Source: CAZLYK01 sp964563495 (GTDB lineage Bacteria; Acidobacteriota; Blastocatellia; RBC074). Taken from it: a stretch of DNA of 17,875 nucleotides. The position numbers were made by a program, and so were the translations under genes. Below are positions 1-7,510 of this stretch, piece after piece. The stretch covers positions 1 to 17,875 of the forward strand of contig CAZLYK010000114.1 in the NCBI GenBank assembly GCA_964563495.1, read 5' to 3'. Below the pieces are notes generated by a model. It searched no databases, was not told where the DNA came from, and saw nothing but the letters and a program-made list of their open reading frames with translations. The first letter of the stretch is position 1. The number at the start of each line of letters is the position of its first letter.

Positions 1-1
1 C

Positions 2-568
2 GATCTCTATTTTATGGTAGGCGATGTCTCGGGCAAAGGCGTAGCCGCTTCGATGTTGATGGCGCACCTGCACGCCATGTTTCGCACGCTGATCTCACTC
101 GACCTGCCGTTGCAGCAGATCGTCGAGCGCGCGAGTCGCGTCTTTTGCGAGAGCACCATGTCGTCACATTACGCTACGCTTGTCTGCGGGCGCGCGGGTC
201 GTGGGGGTGAGATCGAAATATGCAATGCCGGGCACCTGCCCCCGTTGCTGATTGACCGGGATACCGTCAAAGGTGTCGAAGCATCCGGCCTGCCGTTGGG
301 AATGTTTTGCGATGAGCGCTTCGAGACCAGACGCTTGCAGCTTGGTCCGGGCGACGCCTTACTGCTATATACCGACGGCATTTCCGAGGCGCAGGATGAA
401 ACCGGCGCAGAATATGGCCGTCCACGGCTGGCGGAATTGTGCCGCCGTTTCCACACGCTGACGCCGCCCGCATTGATTAGCGCCTGCCTGGAAGACCTTG
501 CCGTCTTCCGGGCCAAGGCGCCGCAAAAAGACGACCAAACCATCCAGGTAATCCAGCGGGCCGGGTAA
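2..568 (+). CDS. SpoIIE/RsbU-type PP2C serine phosphatase, C-terminal part (5' end outside window)
   Basis: The reading frame is open from base 2, so the start codon and any sensor domain lie to the left; about 188 codons are visible. The fragment has the hallmarks of the PPM/SpoIIE phosphatase domain: GDVSGKG near the left edge, with the metal-binding Asp, followed by an Ala/Met-rich helix; NAGHLPPLL in the middle; LLLYTDGISEAQ with the second metal-binding Asp; and KDDQTIQVIQ at the end. In this family such domains dephosphorylate phosphoserine on anti-sigma-factor antagonists (RsbV/SpoIIAA-like), or act as output domains of response regulators; the target here cannot be told. The gene ends with TAA 8 bases before the next start, so the two are probably co-transcribed. 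Family assignment is firm; specific partner unknown. Confidence 0.9.
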   Translation, partial: DLYFMVGDVSGKGVAASMLMAHLHAMFRTLISLDLPLQQIVERASRVFCESTMSSHYATLVCGRAGRGGEIEICNAGHLPPLLIDRDTVKGVEASGLPLGMFCDERFETRRLQLGPGDALLLYTDGISEAQDETGAEYGRPRLAELCRRFHTLTPPALISACLEDLAVFRAKAPQKDDQTIQVIQRAG

Positions 569-576
569 AGACATCG

Positions 577-1425
577 ATGACAATCAAAGAACAACCATTT
601 CCCTTTTCGGACGTCGAGCTTTCGCGTCGTCTGGAAAGGGCCGAAGCGCAGAGCAATGCGGAGTTTGTCGAGGCCAGAGCCAGGATCTTCCCCGAGAGCG
701 GGGCATGCTGGATTGAAGCAGCGGGAGCGTACGCCATGTACGACGGCGTCAAATCGCCTATCACGCAGACTTTCGGACTCGGCTTGTTCGACCCGGTCAC
801 AGATTCGGAGATGGATCGGATAGAGAAATTCTTCCGCGAGCGTGGAGCGCCGGTCTACCACGAAGTCAGCCCCATGGCGGACATCGACCTGGTCAAGCTG
901 CTCAACCAACGCGGCTACCATCCGATGGAACTGACCAGTGTTATGTTCCGTCCGATCGGAGCCGGGATAAAGCTGACGGGGGTGAAAAATGAGAAGGTCA
1001 GCGTGCGGTTGGCCGAAGTGCATGAGAGCGAGTCGTGGGCGCAGACAGCGGCCAAAGGATGGTCTGAGCAGATCGAATTCGCGGACTCAATCCTCGACCT
1101 CTGCCGGATCAGCGCGCAAAGACCCGTCGCCTGGTCATTCTTCGCGGAACTTGACGGCCGGCCGATAGCCACGGGAGCGCTGAACATGTACGGTGGAGTC
1201 GCGTTGTTGGCGGGAGCCAGCACGATCCCCGAAGCAAGACGTCAGGGCGCACAACTGGCTCTGCTTGAAAACCGTTTGCGCTATGCCGCCGAACGAGGGT
1301 GCGACCTCGCCATGATCTGCGCCCTTCCGGGGAGCGCCTCTCAGCGAAACGCCGAACGGCAGGGATTTCGTATCGCCTACACACGCATCAAGTGGCAACT
1401 CAATGATGGCGTGTGCGAGCGCTAG
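577..1425 (+). CDS. GNAT-family N-acetyltransferase
   Basis: A 282-residue protein. The C-terminal half (about residues 140-275) has the GNAT fold pattern: a beta strand with an acetyl-CoA-binding loop near residues 208-230 (GASTIPEARRQGAQ, with Gly224 in the pyrophosphate-binding loop), a helix rich in Leu/Arg/Ala (ALLENRLRYAAERG), then a strand and a typical GNAT tail (SASQRNAERQGFRIAYTR). The first 130 residues are a second, degenerate GNAT-like or family-specific half, as in tandem GNAT proteins. The substrate cannot be predicted. The ATG at 577 is chosen because it follows the upstream stop by 8 bases and no other start fits better; no strong Shine-Dalgarno sequence is seen, which suggests translational coupling to the phosphatase gene. 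No membrane or signal segment, so cytoplasmic. Confidence 0.85.
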   Translation: MTIKEQPFPFSDVELSRRLERAEAQSNAEFVEARARIFPESGACWIEAAGAYAMYDGVKSPITQTFGLGLFDPVTDSEMDRIEKFFRERGAPVYHEVSPMADIDLVKLLNQRGYHPMELTSVMFRPIGAGIKLTGVKNEKVSVRLAEVHESESWAQTAAKGWSEQIEFADSILDLCRISAQRPVAWSFFAELDGRPIATGALNMYGGVALLAGASTIPEARRQGAQLALLENRLRYAAERGCDLAMICALPGSASQRNAERQGFRIAYTRIKWQLNDGVCER

Positions 1426-1537
1426 ACGGCAGTTCCAATGAAGGGCATCTTCTTCCCACTCTATTTCAGCGTAAAACACTCAACTACAGGCAAACCGCAG
1501 CAGCAAGGCAATTGAAAACCAACGTCGCGTATATGCG

Positions 1538-2383
1538 ATGAAGAAGCAAGCAACCACTCCCAATATTGATCAGCACCTGCTGAATTTTCTTCAGACAGAT
1601 GATGAGGTGCAAGCCCAATTCCACTTAGGACGGCTCATTAATGATCTCGGGTCGACCATCGGGGAGATTGTCAGTCAAAGCAACGACTCTGGACGAGACT
1701 ACGAAGAGACAGTTAGACAATTGACTATATTGCTGTGCAATTCAAAATCCGATCCGCAGGGCAAAGCCATCAGTAATTTCCGGGATCAGGTGTCGAAATT
1801 AGCCCAAAGTGTTTACCAGGAAGGTCAGCAAAATGATTTCCGGCGGCTGCTCAGATGGCTCGATAAGGGCGGCGATTCGAGCGGTCAAGAGTACCAGGAA
1901 ATGCGCCGGAGACTCGTTGAATACTTTGACCGAAAAAACTGCTGGCCGCCAGATGCGTTTGCCGATAGAACATTCGACAGGGTGACGAAGTCGCTCGTAG
2001 CGCATAACAAAGACTATGATCCTGAACCGGCGAAGATCTGCTACTACTATGCCAGGCTCATTTTTCTCGAAGAATGGCGTCAACTTAAACGTGAACAGAA
2101 AATACTGAACTGTGAGAGACCTGAGCCACTCGCCCTTGAGGAACAAGTCGAACAGGAGAAACGGCTGGGGTATTTGGAACATTGCTTAGAGGAGTTGTCC
2201 GCTGATGACCGCAACCTGATTATCCAGTACTATTTCGGCGATAAGAGCGTAAAGATCGATAACCGCAAGGCCCTGAAGGATGAACTTGGCCTAACGGGAG
2301 GTGCGTTGAGAACCAGGGTCTGCCGCATCAGGGAAGAGCTCAAAAACTGTGTGAAGAAGCGGATGGGCCATGACCATGTGTAA
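1538..2383 (+). CDS. sigma-70-family (ECF-like) RNA polymerase sigma factor with N-terminal extension
   Basis: A 281-residue protein. Residues about 210-275 match sigma region 4: a leading helix (LEHCLEELSADDRNLIIQYY), then a helix-turn-helix (KALKDELGLTGGALRTRVCR) that would contact the -35 element. Residues about 118-190 look like a compact region 2 (EYFDRKNCWPPDAFADRTFDRV, then an Arg/Lys-rich helix). The first 100 or so residues are predicted helical and match nothing I recognise; typical ECF factors are 160-200 residues, so this is an added domain. It is followed after 48 bases by a membrane protein in the anti-sigma position and then by the CHAT-TPR gene, so it probably controls this cluster. 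The ATG at 1538 lacks a clear Shine-Dalgarno sequence. Sigma assignment rests mainly on region 4. Confidence 0.82.
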   Translation: MKKQATTPNIDQHLLNFLQTDDEVQAQFHLGRLINDLGSTIGEIVSQSNDSGRDYEETVRQLTILLCNSKSDPQGKAISNFRDQVSKLAQSVYQEGQQNDFRRLLRWLDKGGDSSGQEYQEMRRRLVEYFDRKNCWPPDAFADRTFDRVTKSLVAHNKDYDPEPAKICYYYARLIFLEEWRQLKREQKILNCERPEPLALEEQVEQEKRLGYLEHCLEELSADDRNLIIQYYFGDKSVKIDNRKALKDELGLTGGALRTRVCRIREELKNCVKKRMGHDHV

Positions 2384-2431
2384 TATTTTTCAGCTTTGGC
2401 ATTATCAAGACGTGTAGGAGTCGGCTTTGGC

Positions 2432-3469
2432 ATGAACAGTCAGTCATATGACGACAAGTTGCTGGTTCAGTATTTGCTCGGCGGCCTGGATGAAGCGAAA
2501 GCCGAAGTGACCGAAGTCTTTGATGAGCTTAGCGTCACCGACGATGAATTCGCCGCCCGGCTGCGTGCCGTCGAGGACGATTTGGTCGATGCCTATGTGC
2601 GCATGGAACTTCGCGAGCCGGAGCTGACTCAGTTTCAATCATATTATCTGGCTTCACCGCACCGCCGTGAAAAGGTGAAATTCGCTCAGTCATTCCAGGC
2701 GCTCGCAGAACGGAAGATGGCCGCAAAGGCTGTTGGGGCTTCCGCGCTGTCGGTTGATATTTCCGGAAGGGATACAGTAGCCCATGTGTCATCGCCAGCT
2801 AAACAAACCGGGAAAGAATCTGTTCCATGGCGGCGGCTGAGTCTATTCACCATTCCGAATCTGACGCTGCAACGAAGTTTCGCTGCCGCAGCGATACTGA
2901 TGTTGGTGGTGATTGGCTGGTTGGTGTTTAGGACTTCTCAGATGCGAAGCTGGATGGATCAAGCCCAGGCAGAACGCAAATTGCTTCAGCAGCAAGGACA
3001 GGAGTTGCAGGCGCAGCTTGACCAACAGCGCGCCGCTGGGTTGGAGTCGGAAAAAGAGTTGGAGCGCGTCCGTGAGAAACTCGCCCGGCTTGAGCAACGG
3101 CAGGTGAGCATTGGTATCGTTTCTTTCGGACTGATTGCCGGTGGGACGCTTAGAGGCCCGAGTGGCGCTGAGCAAATCCCCACTATCACTATCCCGCCCG
3201 GCACTGACTACGTGTCCTTGCAACTCGACCTGCCGCCCAATGGTTACTCAGCCTATCGCGCTGAACTGTGGCGCAGCAGGGAAGATCCATCCGTTTGGGA
3301 AAGTGGAAAACTCAAAGCGAGAGACGGGAAAATCGGCAGGGTCATTGACGCTAATATTCCCGCCGGCCGGTTGAACTCGAAGGTGTACGTTATAGAAGTG
3401 ATTGGCATCCCCTCCCGCGGCACACCTGAAAAACTGGCCGACTATCGGTTCAGAGTTAAGAAGCAGTAA
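2432..3469 (+). CDS. single-pass membrane protein, putative anti-sigma factor
   Basis: The ATG at 2432 gives 345 residues and is preceded by a TAGGAG ribosome site at 2415-2420; a TTG at 2396 in the same frame would add 12 residues and is less likely. Layout: an acidic cytoplasmic N-terminal domain (1-95) with an LLVQYLLGGLDEAKAEVTEV helix, a linker, one membrane segment (about 149-166, AAAAILMLVVIGWLVF), a Gln/Glu-rich coiled coil (172-224) and a C-terminal beta-rich domain (226-345). The N-terminal part is what would bind the sigma factor encoded just upstream; the coiled coil and beta domain would lie in the periplasm. There is no Cys in the protein, so it lacks the zinc HxxxCxxC motif of classical ZAS anti-sigma factors. 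The role is inferred from position and topology, not from a recognised domain. Confidence 0.68.
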   Translation: MNSQSYDDKLLVQYLLGGLDEAKAEVTEVFDELSVTDDEFAARLRAVEDDLVDAYVRMELREPELTQFQSYYLASPHRREKVKFAQSFQALAERKMAAKAVGASALSVDISGRDTVAHVSSPAKQTGKESVPWRRLSLFTIPNLTLQRSFAAAAILMLVVIGWLVFRTSQMRSWMDQAQAERKLLQQQGQELQAQLDQQRAAGLESEKELERVREKLARLEQRQVSIGIVSFGLIAGGTLRGPSGAEQIPTITIPPGTDYVSLQLDLPPNGYSAYRAELWRSREDPSVWESGKLKARDGKIGRVIDANIPAGRLNSKVYVIEVIGIPSRGTPEKLADYRFRVKKQ

Positions 3470-3516
3470 GCCTGTAGCTCAATTCGCCAGATTCACTGCG
3501 CTCATCTCAGTTTAAC

Positions 3517-3521
3517 GGAGG
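3517..3521 (+). promoter_or_regulatory. Shine-Dalgarno sequence of the CHAT-TPR gene
   Basis: GGAGG lies 7 bases before the ATG at 3529 and fixes that start. Confidence 0.8.
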
Positions 3522-3528
3522 TGGCTTT

Positions 3529-6500
3529 ATGCTCAGGCAGATAACTACGCCATTCGGGGTTAACAATCCTGCAAGGCCCGGCCTGTTTCCCTTTTTTTCT
3601 CTGCTCGCTCTCTTTCTACTTGTACTTATCGCTGATCGAAACGTCAGCGCAAGTGGCGGATATTTGTTTCTTTCGAACGCCCTCCCGCAGCAACCACAGC
3701 AGAACGCCGGCGCGCAGAAAGCACAAGATGTGGTTGTGCTTGAGCCCGGCAAACCAATCGAACGAGAGATGGCAGGTGGGCAGAGCCACACATACCGGAT
3801 TACGCTCGCTAAAGGCCAGTACCTCAACGTGGTGCTCGATCAGCGTGGTATAGACGTGGTGGTGCAGCTGCTCGCACCAGACGGCAAGCAGGTCGCGGAG
3901 TTTGACTCCGAAATCAGGAGGCAGGGACAAGAGACGGTGTCGCATGTGGCTGAAGTGGCCGGCAGCTACCGGCTGAATGTGCAAGTTAAACAGAAGGAAG
4001 TGCCCGCAGGAGGCTATGAGATTCGAGTGGTAGAGTTACGTGCCGCCACGGAAAAAGACCAGATGTTGCAGGAAGCACGCATGCAGAGGACAGAATTTCT
4101 CAGACTGTATCGTAGCGGTAAATATGATGAGGCGCTTCAGCCAGCTGAGCGCGCATTGGAGCTTCGTGAGAAAGTTCTCGGGCCACAACATCCAGACGTC
4201 GCTGCATCTCTCAATAACCTAGGCAGCATATATAGCGTCAAAGGCGCCCACAACAAGGCGGAACCGCTATATCAACGCGCACTGGCTATCGTTGAGCAAT
4301 CGCTGGGGCCGGAACACCCGGACCTTGCTCCCATTCTCAACAACCTTGCCAACACCTACGGCGCAATAGGCATCTTTGACAAAGCAGAGCAACTGTACAA
4401 ACGTACACTGTCTATAGTCGAGAAAGCGCTTGGGCCGGAACATCCAGATCTCGCAGCTTCTCTCAACGGCCTCGCCAACCTTTACAGTGTCAAAGGTGAT
4501 TTCAGGAGTGCGGAACCATTACATAAGCGCACCGTGGCCATCTTTGAGAAAGCGCTGGGTCCAGAACATCCCAACCTCGCCGTTTCGCTCTACAGCCTCG
4601 CCAACCTATATTCTGAAAAAAGCTACTACGAGGAAGCGGAGCCGCTATATAAGCGCGCACTGGCCATCTGGGAGAAAGCACTGGGGCCGGAACACAATTA
4701 TGTAGCTGCTTCCCTCAATGGCCTTGCTAACCTCTACAGTGCCAAAGGTGACTACGACAAGGCCGAGCTGCAGTATCAGCGCGCATTGACCATCCTTGAG
4801 AAAGTGCTGGGGCCAGGACATCCCGACCTCGCTGTTTCTCTCAATGGCCTTGCCAACCTCGACAGGGCCAAAAATGACTACGACAAAGCAGCGTCAAAAT
4901 TGCAACGCGCGCTAGCCATTTTCGAGAAAGCACTGGGAACGAAACACCCCTATGTTGCCGGCCCTCTCAACAACCTTGCCAACCTCTATAACGACATAGG
5001 TGACTATGACAAGGCGGAGCCGCTGTATCAACGAGCGCTGGCCATCTGGGAGAAAGCACTGGGGCCGGAACACTACTATGTTGCTGCCCCCCTTGACAGC
5101 CTCGGCAACCTCTATGACGCGCAAGGTGTCTACGCCAAAGCGGAGCCGATGCATCAACGCGCGTTGGCCATTAGGGAAAAAACGCTCGGACCAGAACACC
5201 CATTGGTCGCTGATTCTCTCAACAACCTTGCCCGGCACTATGAAGCGAAAGGTGATATAACTCAGGCCATTACGTTTCTATCACGCGCCAATGCCATCGG
5301 CGAGCACAACATTGCACTCAATTTCGCTACCGGTTCTGAACGCCAGAAACTGGCTTACCTGACTACTCTGTCTGCGCGGACAGACCAGACTATTTCCTTT
5401 CACGTCTATGCTGCTCCCAATGATCCGATAGCGCGCAAATTGGCGGCCACAACCATTTTTCAACGTAAGGGTCGTGTGCTTGATATAATGTCGGACAGCC
5501 TCGCCGCCTTACGCCGTCGCTTCAATGCACAAGACAGGGATTTGCTTGACCAACTGAGAGAGACCAACACACGTCTGGCCAGGCTCGTCTTCGGTGAGCT
5601 GCAAAAAATTACTCCCGCCGAGTACCAGCAACGGATCAAAGCTCTCGAAGAGCAAAAAGAAAAACTCGAAGCCGGAATTAGCCGGCACAGCACTGAGTTT
5701 CGCGCCCAAATACAACCAATCACGCTTGCAGCCGTTCAGTCGGCGATTCCAGCCAATGCGGCCCTGATTGAATTTGCCTCTTACCGTTCATTCAATCCGA
5801 AAATTGCAAAGAATGATCAAGCATATCGTGCACCTCACTATGTGGTCTATGTCGTGCGGCATCAAGGAGAGATTCAGTGGAAGGAGCTCGGCGAAGCGAA
5901 AGAAATTGATTCTGCGATAGATGCGTTACGCAGAGCACTACGTGACCCAGGGCGGCAAGATGTGAAGACACTGGCCCGAGTCGTGGATATAAAGATTATG
6001 CAGCCTGTCCGTGCGATGATCGGAGGTGCTATACATTTGCTCATCTCGCCGGATGGGGCGCTGAACCTCATCCCGTTCGAGGCGCTGGTGGATGAACAGA
6101 GCCGTTACCTGGTTGAGCGTTTCACTATCACCTACCTGACTACCGGGCGTGACCTGTTGCGCTTGCAAGTGGCGCGGGAGAGTAAAAGCAATGCGTTGGT
6201 GGTCGCCAATCCTGACTATGGCAACCTGCCGGAACAGCAAACTGGGAGTGGAGAGGCGACAGCTTCGAAGCAGGCGAGACGCGCCAAACCAAGGGAGCGC
6301 AGCATAGTTACAGCCGAAAGTTTATCCGAACTCAAATTCCTGCCCCTGCAGGAGACTGCCAAGGAGGCGAAAGCAATTGAGAGGCAGTTTCCTGATGCCA
6401 CGATGCTGATCGGCAAGCAGGCTACTGAAACCTTGATTAAGCAAGCTGTCGCACCAAAAATCCTGCACATTGCGACACACGGGTTCTTTCTCGAAGATCA

Positions 6501-7029
6501 GTCTGTGAAATTCGAAGGCTCAAAGCTGCGCAGGGGCGATGATGGGCTAAGGTCGGGTGTAAGCGTGAAGATCAAAGACCCGTTGCTGCGTTCCGGACTG
6601 GCGATGGAAGGCGCAAACCTGCGCAGAGAGAGCAATGATGACGGCATCCTGACGGCATCGGAAGCCGCAGGGTTGAATTTATGGGGTACGAAGGTGGTGG
6701 TGCTGTCGGCGTGTGACACTGGCCTGGGCGAGGTAAAAACCGGAGAAGGCGTATACGGCCTGCGCCGTGCGCTGGTGCTGGCCGGAGCGGAGACGCAGAT
6801 GATGAGCCTATGGAAGGTAGATAATTACGCGACACGGAAGTTAATGACGGAATATTATACCAGGCTGAGGCGAGGGCAGGGGCGTGGCGAAGCACTACGG
6901 CAGGTGCAGTTGAGGATGTTGCAGTACCATCCCTACTATTGGGCCAGCTTCATTCGATCCGGCGAGTGGGCCAGTCTCGATGGCAGCGGTAAAGCGATCC
7001 GGCGAAATTCAACAACCAACCAGCATTGA
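3529..7029 (+). CDS. exported TPR-CHAT domain protein (putative caspase-like protease)
   Basis: A 1166-residue protein. Residues 1-41 form a signal peptide or N-terminal anchor (hydrophobic core about 19-35, possible cut after NVSA). Residues about 66-171 are a PPC-like beta domain (VVLEPGKPIEREMAGGQSHT onwards), a fold common in secreted bacterial proteins. Residues 190-594 hold TPR units of the kinesin-light-chain type, nine of them exactly 42 residues apart with an LGPEHP-like turn. A helical linker follows, and from about 745 a CHAT domain: HIATHGFF carries the catalytic His984, LSACDTGLG carries Cys1062, and the domain ends with YWASFIRSGEW. CHAT proteins are clan CD cysteine proteases related to caspases and separase. 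Both catalytic residues are present, so activity is expected. Export and substrate are inferred. It sits 59 bases after the putative anti-sigma gene and probably belongs to its operon. Confidence 0.9.
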   Translation: MLRQITTPFGVNNPARPGLFPFFSLLALFLLVLIADRNVSASGGYLFLSNALPQQPQQNAGAQKAQDVVVLEPGKPIEREMAGGQSHTYRITLAKGQYLNVVLDQRGIDVVVQLLAPDGKQVAEFDSEIRRQGQETVSHVAEVAGSYRLNVQVKQKEVPAGGYEIRVVELRAATEKDQMLQEARMQRTEFLRLYRSGKYDEALQPAERALELREKVLGPQHPDVAASLNNLGSIYSVKGAHNKAEPLYQRALAIVEQSLGPEHPDLAPILNNLANTYGAIGIFDKAEQLYKRTLSIVEKALGPEHPDLAASLNGLANLYSVKGDFRSAEPLHKRTVAIFEKALGPEHPNLAVSLYSLANLYSEKSYYEEAEPLYKRALAIWEKALGPEHNYVAASLNGLANLYSAKGDYDKAELQYQRALTILEKVLGPGHPDLAVSLNGLANLDRAKNDYDKAASKLQRALAIFEKALGTKHPYVAGPLNNLANLYNDIGDYDKAEPLYQRALAIWEKALGPEHYYVAAPLDSLGNLYDAQGVYAKAEPMHQRALAIREKTLGPEHPLVADSLNNLARHYEAKGDITQAITFLSRANAIGEHNIALNFATGSERQKLAYLTTLSARTDQTISFHVYAAPNDPIARKLAATTIFQRKGRVLDIMSDSLAALRRRFNAQDRDLLDQLRETNTRLARLVFGELQKITPAEYQQRIKALEEQKEKLEAGISRHSTEFRAQIQPITLAAVQSAIPANAALIEFASYRSFNPKIAKNDQAYRAPHYVVYVVRHQGEIQWKELGEAKEIDSAIDALRRALRDPGRQDVKTLARVVDIKIMQPVRAMIGGAIHLLISPDGALNLIPFEALVDEQSRYLVERFTITYLTTGRDLLRLQVARESKSNALVVANPDYGNLPEQQTGSGEATASKQARRAKPRERSIVTAESLSELKFLPLQETAKEAKAIERQFPDATMLIGKQATETLIKQAVAPKILHIATHGFFLEDQSVKFEGSKLRRGDDGLRSGVSVKIKDPLLRSGLAMEGANLRRESNDDGILTASEAAGLNLWGTKVVVLSACDTGLGEVKTGEGVYGLRRALVLAGAETQMMSLWKVDNYATRKLMTEYYTRLRRGQGRGEALRQVQLRMLQYHPYYWASFIRSGEWASLDGSGKAIRRNSTTNQH
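4177..5310 (+). repeat. nine tandem 126-bp units encoding TPRs
   Basis: The codons for the LGPxH turn recur with an exact 126-base period from 4177 to 5185 (8 x 126 = 1008 bases), giving nine full units inside the CHAT-TPR gene. Units differ by scattered substitutions, but a stretch of 36 identical bases is shared by 4660-4695 and 5038-5073, exactly three units apart, which points to a duplicated or converted three-unit block. Confidence 0.92.
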
Positions 7030-7510
7030 TCTCGCAGCTTTTTCACCAGTCGCCTTGTGTCTTGTGTTTCATAGCTACTGCGGCTCACAGATTTGTCCCC
7101 TCGCCATTGCCATACCACCACATTGAACCTCCCATTCACACCATTCGCAATAATCTGAATTTCCACCCGCAACATTTCTGTTGAAAACAAGAGGTTTAGA
7201 TGGGATGGGTAAATTCTGGTGGGCTAAATTTCCCATGGAATTCGCATCTCCCTGATTTCATCTCCGGGAAATGACAGGTAATACGTAACACTTTTCCAGA
7301 TTTGTCCTATCTAGATGGGTCATGGGAATGGAGAAAAGATGCGGGCCAGAAAAATCTTCAAATTTTCCTTAGAAAAGCCTTGGAACGTGGGCGTCGGAGC
7401 TCGCGTGTTCTGGCAAAGAAACGGATCATCAACCCATGCGGGCGAGACGCCCGCGTTCCCAGGCACCCATTTTTTTCAGGGCGTCGCAACGCGACATGAA
7501 GGAAAGGGTC
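7030..7510. other. 480-base gap between the CHAT-TPR and beta-barrel genes
   Basis: No convincing gene is seen; short open frames here lack ribosome sites and protein-like composition. The gap contains an 11-base direct repeat (CAGATTTGTCC at 7088-7098 and 7297-7307), a GC-rich palindrome (7438-7454) and a small hairpin (GTCGC/GCGAC arms, 7483-7495) just before the next ribosome site. It is long enough to hold a terminator for the upstream genes and a separate promoter for the downstream gene, but I cannot point to a convincing -10/-35 pair. Confidence 0.55.
7438..7454. repeat. REP-like GC-rich palindrome
   Basis: Arms GCGGGCG and CGCCCGC flank a 3-base loop AGA. The palindrome and the bases following it (CGTTCCCAGGCACCC) resemble a short dispersed element that I recall as frequent between genes in Acidobacteriota genomes; only one clear copy lies in this window. 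It is upstream of the chosen start of the next gene, although the frame is open through it. Confidence 0.55.

Noticed and set aside
169..1023. Long open frame of 284 codons on the minus strand
   Set aside because: It lies opposite the phosphatase and GNAT genes, has Arg/Ser/Pro-rich composition and no recognisable domain or ribosome site; it is a codon-bias shadow.
7436..7510. Earlier start for the beta-barrel gene
   Set aside because: It would translate the REP-like palindrome and bury the signal peptide; the ATG at 7511 has its own ribosome site.
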